A stretch of 64,000 bases of DNA, from assembly GCF_018998565.1 (NCBI RefSeq), contig NZ_JAHNZO010000029.1, forward strand, positions 41,889-105,888, given 5' to 3'. The notes beneath the pieces are model-generated. The model saw only the letters and a program-made list of their open reading frames with translations, was not told where the DNA came from and ran no database searches. The position numbers were made by a program, and so were the translations under genes. Origin of the DNA: Paenibacillus oleatilyticus. Lineage in GTDB: Bacteria > Bacillota > Bacilli > Paenibacillales > NBRC-103111. Below, piece by piece: positions 40,492 through 48,628 of this stretch (the stretch's first letter is position 1; each line of letters starts with the position of its first letter).

Positions 40492-41626
40492 AACGAAATA
40501 CGCGCTATCCGGCAAATTCGTCCTGGCGATTCTGATCGCTCCGCTAATCGTGGCGGCGCTGTTCGGCTACATGTTCAAGAACGGTCAAATCAACGAAGCG
40601 CCGATGGCGGTCGTCGATGAAGACAATAGCTTATACAGCCAGCAGTTTATCGACAAAGTGAACGCGTCCCAATATCTCAACGTCGTGGACGTGTTCCACG
40701 AGGCGATCCCGCCGGAAAAGCTGATGGCCAATGAAAAATATATGGTCGTCATGTATTTGCCGCGGGGAATGGAGCAGTACCGTTTCCAAGGGAAGCAAAT
40801 TAATATAGGTTTGCTCATCGACAACTCGATGCCGTCGGCTATTGGGAACATACGTTCCGGTATGCAGGAGCTGATTACGATCGAGAATACGACGCTGTCC
40901 GTAGGCAAGCTGAAGGTGATGGGGCTCGGCGACGATGCGGCGATGGGGATTGCTTCCCCGCTCTCGCTGCAGCAGCGGCTGCTGTTTAACCCGACCTCCG
41001 ATTTTATAGGCTTTATGGTCATCGGCTTCGTCAATGTGGTGGCTCTGGGGATTACCGCCATCGCCGGGGCATCCATCGTCCCTCGCCTGCGGGTGGAGGG
41101 ACGGCTGGAGGAGGCGCTTCGTTCGCCGATCGGGCTATGGTCGCGCGTGCTGCCGTACGCGGTGATCTCCTGCATCAGCTTGATGCTGGCCTTCGGACTT
41201 CTGAAGCAGCTTGGCGGGCTGAGGTTTGTCGGGAACCCGCTGGAATTTCTGGTTCCGCTGCTGCTCTACACGCTGACGGTCACGCTGATGGGCATGGTCG
41301 TCGGTTGGACGGCGGCGGACCCGTCGAAGGTGGCGCTCCGTACCTATGCGATTGTGTACCCGTCCTTCATGCTGTCCGGTGTGCAGGTGGCCACGATAAT
41401 TTTCCCCGGGCCGATTCAAGCGGTCAGCAACATGCTGCCGTTGACCTGGCTGTTCAAATTCATTCGGGGCATCGGCTACCGCGGCGGAGCGCTTGAATAT
41501 TTCGCAAGGGAACTCGGTGTATTTGTAGTGATGATCGGCGTGATGTCGCTTGCCGTCGGTTTGCTGACGATATGGGAGACGCGCCGGGTTAAAGTAAATT
41601 CAACAGTGGGAGAGGTTGCAGCATGA
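40472..41626 (+). CDS. ABC-2 type transporter permease
   Basis: A 384-residue permease of the ABC-2 membrane family (YhhJ/NatB-like topology). An N-terminal helix (about 16-34, FVLAILIAPLIVAALFGYMF) leads to a 150-residue extracytoplasmic domain (NEAPMAVVDEDNSLYSQQF, YMVVMYLPRGMEQYRF), then five C-terminal helices with the signature region TWLFKFIRGIGYRGGALEYF. ATG 40472 is nine bases after GGAGG. It overlaps the secreted-protein gene by four bases. The family needs a partner ATPase, which is not encoded here. Confidence 0.87.
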   Translation: MKSLLDETKYALSGKFVLAILIAPLIVAALFGYMFKNGQINEAPMAVVDEDNSLYSQQFIDKVNASQYLNVVDVFHEAIPPEKLMANEKYMVVMYLPRGMEQYRFQGKQINIGLLIDNSMPSAIGNIRSGMQELITIENTTLSVGKLKVMGLGDDAAMGIASPLSLQQRLLFNPTSDFIGFMVIGFVNVVALGITAIAGASIVPRLRVEGRLEEALRSPIGLWSRVLPYAVISCISLMLAFGLLKQLGGLRFVGNPLEFLVPLLLYTLTVTLMGMVVGWTAADPSKVALRTYAIVYPSFMLSGVQVATIIFPGPIQAVSNMLPLTWLFKFIRGIGYRGGALEYFARELGVFVVMIGVMSLAVGLLTIWETRRVKVNSTVGEVAA

Positions 41627-43479
41627 CGAATTCGAACCACCAATGGAAAAAAACAGCACTGTCCGTCGTTTTGACGGCTTCCCTGCTTGGCACGGCGTCC
41701 ATTCCGTCTGCCATGGCGGCTTCGGCCACGCCGGAAGCCGCGGTAACGGCGGACGCGTCGAAGGCGGCTTCGGGCGGCCAAGCATCCGGCACGATCGCCG
41801 GAACGCCGCAGCTGCAAAGCTATGCGCTTACGGATAAGCTGCAGGTCGAAATCAAGAGCTTGCTGAACGAAACGACAAGCGAAGGCACACGCATCGCGGC
41901 GGTCGTGCGGGTTCGGAGCTCGGACGCCAAGGTGGCGAAAATTCCGGATCTGGAGCTGCGCGTTAAAACCGCCGACGGCTACGAATATCCGATGCAAGCG
42001 AGCGTGTTTAACGCCCATGCCATCCGCCCGGGCACGACCGAGGAATTGAACTTTCTGGTCAAGGTGGACCGCCGTGATCCTTCGGAGCTGACTGAGCTGG
42101 TCTGGTATGCTGTTGATTGGTACTCGTATCCGAAGAAGGAGAGCGTGCAGCTTGCAGTGCCCGTGAAAGGGCAGGAATGGACCGGACCGCTGTCGGGCTT
42201 CGCGAATTCCGCTTCATCGGTGCTGCCGTGGGAGCGCTCCTTTACGTTAAGTCCGGCGCTGGAATCGCCGCTCGTTTACACGCCGGTTTCGGTGAACCGG
42301 GACAATACGCCGCAAGGCCCGGTAACGACGGTGAAAATGCGCGTGGAGAATCCGTCCGCGACTAAAGAGGCTGTTCCTGATTTTTCCTTAGACGGCAAGT
42401 CGAATGGAAACGGCAGGACCGATAAAACCGTCTTCCCGGGGAAACGGGTCGAGGCGTCGCCGCTGGTGCTTGAACCGAAGGAGCAGCGGTACATCCATTT
42501 TGCCATCCCGACCGATAAAGATACCGTGCTCACGAGCTTCAACGTACTGACTCCGGAAACGTTCCGCCAGCTTGATCCCAAGGGCCAGCCAAGCCAGGTT
42601 TCCTACAGCGTGGGACGTTATCAGGTGGCGCTGCCGGTCACGAGCAGCACGACGGAATTCAATGCGGCCAAGCCTTACGAACTGGGCCAGCCTTTTGCCT
42701 TCGACAGCTTGTCCGATACGATCGATCCGCACCTGTCGGTGTCGATGGTCGAGTTCCATCGTCATGAAAACGACGGCGAAGGCTATCAGACCGTGATTGC
42801 GAAGCTGCTGCTCACGAATAACAGCGATTTGCCGGTTCCGGTGCCGACGTTCCAGACGAAGCTGATTACGTCGCAGGGCATGACGTATTCCGGCAATCGG
42901 CAAGCGGGGACGATAACGGAAATTATGCCGCAAACGAGCTATGCCGTCAGCTATGCGTTCAACATGCCGACCGAGAATCAGGACGAGCAATACGTTCTGA
43001 AGTTCACGGATGCGAAGACGGCGGCACCAGCCTCGACAGCGATCGGGGCGTATCGTGTGGCAATGCAGGAAACGAAGCTGGATCTGGCAAATATGTCGTT
43101 CTATCCGTTCAAGGTGAAGCTCAACGACTGGACGCTGAACGCACGGTATAACGTACCTTCGGCGCTTTCTCCGAACACGCCAATCAGCTATACGTATCGT
43201 ATGAAGCTCGATATGGACATTGCCCGCAACGAGCATGTCGTCGTCGATCCGAATTCGTCCAAAATGCAGTTGGAGCTGGTAGATAAGACGGGCAGAATAT
43301 TGTCGACCAAGTCGCTGCCGTTCAGCGGCGTCAACCGGTTGATCAGCGGCGTACAGTTTATTCAGTTCGATACTCTGCGTACCGAAGAGCACGAGTATCC
43401 GCTGGATATCAATATTTACGAAGTGATCACGACCCCGACGGGCGAAGCGAAGCGGCTTGTCGGCGTTTTGAAGCAATAG
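41623..43479 (+). CDS. Secreted protein of unknown function in the export operon
   Basis: A 618-residue protein that I do not recognise. A signal peptide (ALSVVLTASLLGTASIPSAMAAS, cleavage near residue 33) is followed by repeated beta-sandwich-like modules: an opening QVEIKSLLNETTSEGTRIAAVVRV (about 75-100), SPLVYTPVSVNRDNTPQGPVTTVKMRVENPS (about 215-246), and SVSMVEFHRHENDGEGYQTVIAKLLLTNNS (about 370-400). The recurring sense is conserved beta-strand contents around N/S/T-rich turns. Its ATG overlaps the permease stop, so it is part of the same machine. It may bind the exported molecule or the cell wall; this is inference. Confidence 0.75.
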   Translation: MTNSNHQWKKTALSVVLTASLLGTASIPSAMAASATPEAAVTADASKAASGGQASGTIAGTPQLQSYALTDKLQVEIKSLLNETTSEGTRIAAVVRVRSSDAKVAKIPDLELRVKTADGYEYPMQASVFNAHAIRPGTTEELNFLVKVDRRDPSELTELVWYAVDWYSYPKKESVQLAVPVKGQEWTGPLSGFANSASSVLPWERSFTLSPALESPLVYTPVSVNRDNTPQGPVTTVKMRVENPSATKEAVPDFSLDGKSNGNGRTDKTVFPGKRVEASPLVLEPKEQRYIHFAIPTDKDTVLTSFNVLTPETFRQLDPKGQPSQVSYSVGRYQVALPVTSSTTEFNAAKPYELGQPFAFDSLSDTIDPHLSVSMVEFHRHENDGEGYQTVIAKLLLTNNSDLPVPVPTFQTKLITSQGMTYSGNRQAGTITEIMPQTSYAVSYAFNMPTENQDEQYVLKFTDAKTAAPASTAIGAYRVAMQETKLDLANMSFYPFKVKLNDWTLNARYNVPSALSPNTPISYTYRMKLDMDIARNEHVVVDPNSSKMQLELVDKTGRILSTKSLPFSGVNRLISGVQFIQFDTLRTEEHEYPLDINIYEVITTPTGEAKRLVGVLKQ

Positions 43480-43503
43480 GACGGCGTTTGCGCATTCCGA
43501 AAG

Positions 43504-43539
43504 CAGCAGGTTCTCTCAGCGAGGGCCTGCTTTTTTTAT
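43504..43539 (+). terminator. Terminator of the export operon
   Basis: AGCAGGTTCTCT..GAGGGCCTGCT hairpin followed by TTTTTTT. A second hairpin AAAAGCTTC-GATAA-GAAGCTTTT is at 43576-43598, and ATGATAC/GTATCAT form an inverted repeat (43541-43569). Confidence 0.82.
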
Positions 43540-43692
43540 AATGATACCTCTAAGACACGAGTGTATCATCCTCGAAAAAGCTTCGATAAGAAGCTTTTCT
43601 TATTTTGGACCAGAGGTTCAGAAGCTGGAAAACGTGTGATAAAATAACAGCATGTGGAGTTCTATTCCGAACGGGAGATGGAGACGGAATCG

Positions 43693-44214
43693 ATGCGCAA
43701 CGATACCTATGGGTCAGATACATACGAGACCAAGGAACAGATCGTTCAGCTTAGCTTTTACCGGGGCGAGCACGAAGCGGCGCTTCGGGCGTTTGAGCTT
43801 CCGGAAGAGCAGGCCAGGTTTACGGCGCTCCCAGGCGAGGTGCTTGAGCTTTCGTTAAACGACGAGAACCGGTATCCGGTCGTTATTTTAGCCGGGGATA
43901 TGCCGGTCGGCTTTTTCGTCTTGCATCGTGGTGAAGTAACAGCCCCGTTTTCCGATAATCCGAATGCGATTCTTCTCCGGGCGCTTTCCGTCAATCAGGC
44001 TCATCAAGGACGCGGTTATGCCAAACGGGGCATGCAGGACGCGGCCGCTTTTGTAATGGAACATTTCCCGGGAGTGGAAGAAATCGTCTTGGCGGTCAAC
44101 GAACGAAACCTTGTTGCCAAGCGGCTGTATGAAGCGTCGGGATTTCGGGATACGGGAAGGCAGCGTCTGGGGCCGATCGGAATGCAGCACATCTTGAGCC
44201 TTTCCTTGGAGTAA
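43693..44214 (+). CDS. GNAT-family N-acetyltransferase
   Basis: A 173-residue acetyl-CoA-dependent acetyltransferase. The fold elements are VVILAGDMPVGFFVLHRGE (beta 2-4), LRALSVNQAHQGRGYAKRGMQDA containing the acetyl-CoA P-loop Q-x-x-G-R-G-x-A, and the C-terminal VNERNLVAKRLYEASGFRDTGR. The substrate is unknown; the layout resembles antibiotic- or protein-modifying GNATs. I chose ATG 43693 after GGAG; ORF extension to 43654 (GTG) lacks a site. It stands 40 bases before a YdjC/ChbG gene with which it may be co-transcribed. Confidence 0.88.
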   Translation: MRNDTYGSDTYETKEQIVQLSFYRGEHEAALRAFELPEEQARFTALPGEVLELSLNDENRYPVVILAGDMPVGFFVLHRGEVTAPFSDNPNAILLRALSVNQAHQGRGYAKRGMQDAAAFVMEHFPGVEEIVLAVNERNLVAKRLYEASGFRDTGRQRLGPIGMQHILSLSLE

Positions 44215-44253
44215 TGACGTGCAGTTTAAAAATCCGAATAAGGAGAGATTGCC

Positions 44254-45162
44254 GTGCATACTGCCGAAGCATTGGGATACGGTAAGAGCGACAGACTGTT
44301 GGTCGTCAACGCCGACGATTTCGGAATGTGCCATGCCACGAACGAAGCGGTGCAGCAGCTGCTATTGGAAGGCGCCGTTTCGTCAGCCACGGTCATGATG
44401 CCCTGTCCATGGGCCAAGGAAGCGGTGAGTTGGGCGGCAAAGCATCCGGCTTGCGATGTCGGCGTGCATTTGACCTTCACCAGCGAATGGCCGACGTACA
44501 AATGGGGACCCGTCACCCGTACGGGCTCGGTCGCTTCGCTCCTGACGGAGGAGGGCTATTTCCCGGCGGACAGCGCGACCGTCGAATGCGAAGCGGACCC
44601 GGACGATATCCGCCGGGAGATCGTGAATCAGATCGAGCTGGCGCTGCGAATGGGCCTGAAGCCGAGCCATGCGGACAATCATATGGGTAGCCTGTATGGG
44701 CTGCATACGGGCCGGGACTTTCTGGAGATCGTCCTGGATGTCTGCGCCGCTTATCGGCTGCCGTTCCGCCTGCCGCGGTATTTGGAGCCCGGCGACCCGG
44801 GCATTCCGCCGCAAGCGTACGAGATTGCGGAGGCGCGGGCAGCGCTGGCGGACCGGAAGGGCGTCGCGATCATCGATCACCTGCGCAGTTTGCCCTTTGT
44901 GCAAGGGCCGGGGGAGACATACGAGTCGTTTCGGGACGGGATGGCGGCTTTGCTTCGTTCGCTGAAGCCCGGCATCACGGAAATCATCATTCATCCTTCG
45001 CGGATTGACGAAGAGCTCAAGGCCATTCATTCCCACTGGGAAAAAAGGGGAATGGAGTTCGAGGTGTTCCGCGATCCGGTCATACGTCAGGTGATCGCTT
45101 CCGAAGGCATCCGCCCGATACGCTGGTCGGAGCTGCAGCGCCTTATGCGAAAGGAAGCTTAG
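44254..45162 (+). CDS. ChbG/YdjC-family carbohydrate deacetylase
   Basis: A 302-residue metal-dependent deacetylase of the ChbG/YdjC family; known members remove an acetyl group from N-acetylated sugars such as chitobiose. Metal ligands are visible in VVNADDFGMCHATNEA (Asp-Asp near 19), VGVHLTFTSEW (His near 70) and KPSHADNHMGSLYGLHT (His near 136/140). The start is GTG after AAGGAG. A GH4 glucosidase and a BadF-type sugar kinase lie just beyond on the other strand, so the locus may handle acetylated amino sugars. Confidence 0.87.
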   Translation: MHTAEALGYGKSDRLLVVNADDFGMCHATNEAVQQLLLEGAVSSATVMMPCPWAKEAVSWAAKHPACDVGVHLTFTSEWPTYKWGPVTRTGSVASLLTEEGYFPADSATVECEADPDDIRREIVNQIELALRMGLKPSHADNHMGSLYGLHTGRDFLEIVLDVCAAYRLPFRLPRYLEPGDPGIPPQAYEIAEARAALADRKGVAIIDHLRSLPFVQGPGETYESFRDGMAALLRSLKPGITEIIIHPSRIDEELKAIHSHWEKRGMEFEVFRDPVIRQVIASEGIRPIRWSELQRLMRKEA

Positions 45163-45182
45163 CTTGAGCTCCAAAATCAAAA

Positions 45183-45226
45183 GATCCCGCCCAGACTCCG
45201 AAAGGAGCCGGCGGGATCTTGTTTGT
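45183..45226. terminator. Convergent terminator
   Basis: GATCCCGCC (45183-45191) pairs with GGCGGGATC (45210-45218), followed by TTGTTTG. It serves the deacetylase and the GH4 gene, which face each other. Confidence 0.82.
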
Positions 45227-45238
45227 ATAGGGGGGGCG

Positions 45239-46561
45239 TTAGCGCTGCCAGTAGGCAGGCAGCTCCGCTTGATTTTCCCGTAAAATATCGTCCAGCACCG
45301 ACTTGGCCAGCGAAGCGGAGCCGACGAGCGGATGGAGGGTCAGCGCTTGAAGCGCGATGCCGTAGTCCCCGGTGACGGCAGCTTCGACCGTCAGCTCCTC
45401 GTAAGCTTTTACCGCTTGCAGCAGTCCGCGGATTTTGGCGTCGATCGGTGTGGTCAACTGCACCGGATGGGCGCCGTTCGCGTCGATGACGCAGTTCACT
45501 TCCACCGAGACGTCGTCCGGCAGGCATCCGATGATGCCGTTGTTGCGCACGTTGACGGTTTGGATATCCTTTTTGTTGTTGTAAATGGAAGAGATCAAAT
45601 TCAGCGCCGCTTCGGAATAATAGGCGCCGCCGCGTTTTTCGAGCTGCGGAGGCTTGACGCTCAGGTTCGGGTCTTTGTACATCTCGAACAGCTCGTCTTC
45701 GACCTTCTTTACGGCTTCCGCCCGGGTGCCGGTCGTTTCCGCCGCATGGAGCTGCTCTTTCAGCATCTCGTCGCGCAAATAATAATAGCGGTGGTAAGCG
45801 CACGGTAACGAGCCGAGCGATTTCAAAAATTCGAGATCCCAGCCGAAATCCGGGATGTTCTTCATCGTAAACCCGCTTTGCCCGCTTGCCGCTTGGAACA
45901 GCACTTGCTGAGTCACGTCGACGCCATCGACGATCACGCGGGTCGTCCAGTTCAGATGGTTAATGCCGATCATCTCGATGTCCACTTGGGAGACGTCGAC
46001 GTTCAGCGCCTTGGCGATCTGCATCCGGGTGCCGATCGGCAAATTGCAGAGCCCCATCGTCCGGATGCTGGAATGCTTCAGCACGGCTTCCGTCACGATT
46101 CCCGCCGGATTCGTAAAGTTGAGCAGCCAGGCATTGGGCGCAAGCTCTTCCATGTCCTTGCAAATATCGAGAATAACCGGAATCGTCCGGAGCGCCTTGG
46201 CGAAGCCGCCTGCGCCGGTCGTTTCCTGCCCGATCAGATTGTAGCGCAGCGGAATGCGCTCGTCCCGGGCGCGGGCCGCGAGCAGGCCGACGCGGAGCTG
46301 CGTCGTGACGAAGTCGGCATCCCGGATCGCCTCCCGCCGATCCAGCGTTAAGTGGAGATTGATGGGGACGTTCGCTTTTTCCAGCATGCGCTTGGCCAGG
46401 TTGCCGACGATTTCCAGCTTTTCCTTACCTGCTTCGATATCGACCAGGTATAAATCTTTCACGGGAAGCTCGGGATACCGTTTGATGAAGCCTTCGATCA
46501 ATTCCGGCGTGTAGGAAGAGCCGCCGCCGATAACGGCTACTTTTAACGATTCCTTTTTCAT
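45239..46561 (-). CDS. Family 4 glycosidase (6-phospho-beta-glucosidase, LicH-like)
   Basis: A 440-residue GH4 enzyme that cleaves phosphorylated disaccharides by NAD-dependent redox-elimination with manganese. The NAD motif VIGGGSSYTPELIEGF starts near residue 9; LRVGLLAARARDERIPLRYN and QETTGAGGFAKALRTIP hold the substrate; the metal ligands are Cys in GLCNLPIG and His in IGINHLNWTTR. Close to B. subtilis LicH. Its start overlaps the kinase stop by four bases, so it is translated after the kinase. No PTS genes adjoin it, which suggests the sugar enters free and is phosphorylated by the kinase. Confidence 0.92.
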   Translation of the reverse strand: MKKESLKVAVIGGGSSYTPELIEGFIKRYPELPVKDLYLVDIEAGKEKLEIVGNLAKRMLEKANVPINLHLTLDRREAIRDADFVTTQLRVGLLAARARDERIPLRYNLIGQETTGAGGFAKALRTIPVILDICKDMEELAPNAWLLNFTNPAGIVTEAVLKHSSIRTMGLCNLPIGTRMQIAKALNVDVSQVDIEMIGINHLNWTTRVIVDGVDVTQQVLFQAASGQSGFTMKNIPDFGWDLEFLKSLGSLPCAYHRYYYLRDEMLKEQLHAAETTGTRAEAVKKVEDELFEMYKDPNLSVKPPQLEKRGGAYYSEAALNLISSIYNNKKDIQTVNVRNNGIIGCLPDDVSVEVNCVIDANGAHPVQLTTPIDAKIRGLLQAVKAYEELTVEAAVTGDYGIALQALTLHPLVGSASLAKSVLDDILRENQAELPAYWQR

Positions 46562-47541
46562 GCTTCATACCCTCCGTAAGCTGCAAATTTGGAATGAATC
46601 GCTTCGCCTGCCGCCAGACCCAGATGGTCCATGCCGAGCAGCACGGCGCCGTAAACCGGAGCCATCTCCGGAATGATCAGTTCAATGGAGCCATGCTCCT
46701 GCCGGACCGTCTCCTCCAAGGCGGCGAGCAAATGCGGATTGCGGCCTTTCTGTACGACGCTGCCGACCAGCACGATCGGAATCGTCTCCTTCCGGAAGCC
46801 GCCGAGCCGACGAATGACCGAGCACGCCGCAATGCCAAGCTCCCGGCCGGTTTCCTGCAGGAGGCGGATCGCCAGAGCGTCGCCTTCGTCAGCCGCCTCG
46901 TGCAGCACGATCGCGAGATTCCCCTCCCTCAGCGAGTAGATATCCCGGTCCAGAAAATCGTTCACCATCTGCTCAACGGTGTCGAAACCGAAATAACGGG
47001 GCACTTTGTGCTGCAGAACGGACGGAATTTCCCGGTATTCCCAGGAGCGAACCGCCGCTTGGAATGTCCGCGTCGCCATATAGTGGCTGCCTGCGGCGTC
47101 GCCGTACAGCGTTCCGAGGCCTCCGGTTTGAATCGTGCGGCCTGCCTCGTTGCGTCCCGCCGCATTCGTGCCGCTGCCGCAGACAAGCACGACGCCCGCA
47201 TTGTCCGGACAGCCGATGCGAAGGCCTTCCATCGTATCACAGACGAGGTCCCAATTCTCAAAAGGCAGCGTTGCCAGCGCAGGACGAAGAATCGAGAAAT
47301 CGTGCTCCCGGTCCGCACCCGCAAGGCCGTACTGGACGAAGGCGATATCGGCATAGGTCAGACCGGCCCCTTGGATCGCCAGCTCCACCGATTGCCGGAT
47401 ATGCCCCAGTGCCTTCTCGATGCCGACAATCTGGTGATTGCCGCATCCGGCAATGCCGCTTCCCCGCTTGTTTCCTTGCTCGTCGATAACGACCGCGTAC
47501 GTTTTGGTTCCGCCGCCGTCTACGCCGATGATGTAGCGCAT
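46558..47541 (-). CDS. BadF/BcrAD ATPase-family sugar kinase (GlcNAc/MurNAc kinase-like)
   Basis: A 327-residue kinase of the BadF/BadG/BcrA/BcrD ASKHA family, close to N-acetylglucosamine kinases and B. subtilis MurK. The phosphate-binding GVDGGGTKTYAVVID opens the protein; AGVVLVCGSGTNAAGRN is the second phosphate motif; LVGSVVQKG and the C-terminal PVYGAVLLGMDHLG close the ATP site. ATG 47541 has AAAGGAG about 11 bases upstream; an ORF extension to 47577 adds unlikely residues. With the downstream GH4 gene it forms a two-gene operon opposite the GntR regulator. Confidence 0.88.
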   Translation of the reverse strand: MRYIIGVDGGGTKTYAVVIDEQGNKRGSGIAGCGNHQIVGIEKALGHIRQSVELAIQGAGLTYADIAFVQYGLAGADREHDFSILRPALATLPFENWDLVCDTMEGLRIGCPDNAGVVLVCGSGTNAAGRNEAGRTIQTGGLGTLYGDAAGSHYMATRTFQAAVRSWEYREIPSVLQHKVPRYFGFDTVEQMVNDFLDRDIYSLREGNLAIVLHEAADEGDALAIRLLQETGRELGIAACSVIRRLGGFRKETIPIVLVGSVVQKGRNPHLLAALEETVRQEHGSIELIIPEMAPVYGAVLLGMDHLGLAAGEAIHSKFAAYGGYEA

Positions 47542-47575
47542 GCTGAAGCCGACTCCTTTCGTTTTCCTAAGAAGC

Positions 47576-47725
47576 ATTTGTTACTACAAATATTATTAAT
47601 TTGTATTTGTCATTACAAATTTAACATGCCTTCCGAGCGGCGTCAACGGGTCATTTTCGGATAAAACAGGCTCTTGAATACCTATCTTCAACGTTGTATC
47701 CTATAGTTGTATCTAAATTTGTATC
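47576..47725. promoter_or_regulatory. Divergent control region with paired operators
   Basis: Two 16-base palindromes ATTTGT-N4-ACAAAT lie at 47576-47591 and 47605-47620, 29 bases apart centre to centre, just upstream of the kinase gene. Three direct repeats TTGTATC at 47694, 47707 and 47719 (13 and 12 apart) lie before the GntR gene. The symmetric sites suit a dimeric GntR/HutC regulator; the repeat cluster may be its autoregulatory site. Confidence 0.7.
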
Positions 47726-47771
47726 GAATGTATTGGAACAATGACTATGAGTTCATATCGGAGGTTTCAAC

Positions 47772-48563
47772 GTGACGAAAACGAAAGCGGACGCTCCGCT
47801 CTATCATAAACTGAAGGACCGCATTCTGGAGCTGATCGAGTCGGGACGGTACCGGCCGGGGGACCGCTTGCCGACCGAATACGAGCTGTGCGAGCAGTTC
47901 GAGGTGAGCCGGACGACGGTGCGGCAGGCGCTGCATCATTTGAAGCTGGAGGGGCATATCGAACAAACGCAAGGCAAGGGCACCTTCGTCGCTTCTTCCA
48001 AAATTCAGCAGCCGCTGTCCAGCTATATCAGCTTTGACGATTATATGAAGCGCCTGGGGCTATCCGGCGAAACGAAGGTGCTGGAATTCGCCGTAGTGCC
48101 GGCAACCGCGCAGCTGGCCAAGATGCTGCACGTCGCCGAAACGGACCCGCTCTTCAAGCTGATCCGCATGCGGTATGTAGACCGGACACCTTTGAAATAT
48201 TCCATTACGTATATTCCGTGGAAGGTCGCGCCGGGTCTTGCCTTTGAGGAAATTCAAGGCTCGCTGTACGATGTGTTCCGCGGCAAGTACGGGCATCAAT
48301 TAAGCAAATGCGTCGACTGGATCGAGCCGATCCTGACCGACGATCAGTACAGCGAATATTTGGAGGTTGCCGTCGGGGCTCCCGCCTTGATGGTTCGCTC
48401 GGTCACCTATGATACGGCGGGCCTGCCGCTGGAGCATTCGCAGGAAATATTCCGCGGCGACCGTTCGAAGTTCGTGCTGGAGCGCGACCTCCAGTCGCCA
48501 TCTGCCAAGTACACGGGACTGCTGCCCGATCCGTGGCAGCACGAGCCGGACGGCGCCGAATGA
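47772..48563 (+). CDS. GntR-family regulator with UTRA domain
   Basis: A 263-residue HutC-type repressor. The winged helix-turn-helix fills residues about 8-75 (ILELIESGRYRPGDRLPTEYELCEQFEVSRTTVRQAL, GHIEQTQGKGTFVA), and the UTRA effector domain residues about 90-245 (EFAVVPATAQLAKMLHV, RTPLKYSITYIPWKVAP). UTRA regulators usually bind a phosphorylated sugar. The GTG start follows GGAGG. It diverges from the kinase-GH4 operon and very likely controls it from the palindromes between them. Confidence 0.92.
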   Translation: MTKTKADAPLYHKLKDRILELIESGRYRPGDRLPTEYELCEQFEVSRTTVRQALHHLKLEGHIEQTQGKGTFVASSKIQQPLSSYISFDDYMKRLGLSGETKVLEFAVVPATAQLAKMLHVAETDPLFKLIRMRYVDRTPLKYSITYIPWKVAPGLAFEEIQGSLYDVFRGKYGHQLSKCVDWIEPILTDDQYSEYLEVAVGAPALMVRSVTYDTAGLPLEHSQEIFRGDRSKFVLERDLQSPSAKYTGLLPDPWQHEPDGAE

Positions 48564-48586
48564 CTCTAAAAAAGGCACGACAAAAC

Positions 48587-48610
48587 GGCCCGGTTCCAAC
48601 GAACCGGACC
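48587..48610. terminator. Terminator between GntR and AraC genes
   Basis: GGCCCGGTTC-CAAC-GAACCGGACC hairpin (one mismatch) between convergent genes; no long T-tract. Confidence 0.55.
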
Positions 48611-48628
48611 ATTTCCACGCTATTCGGG

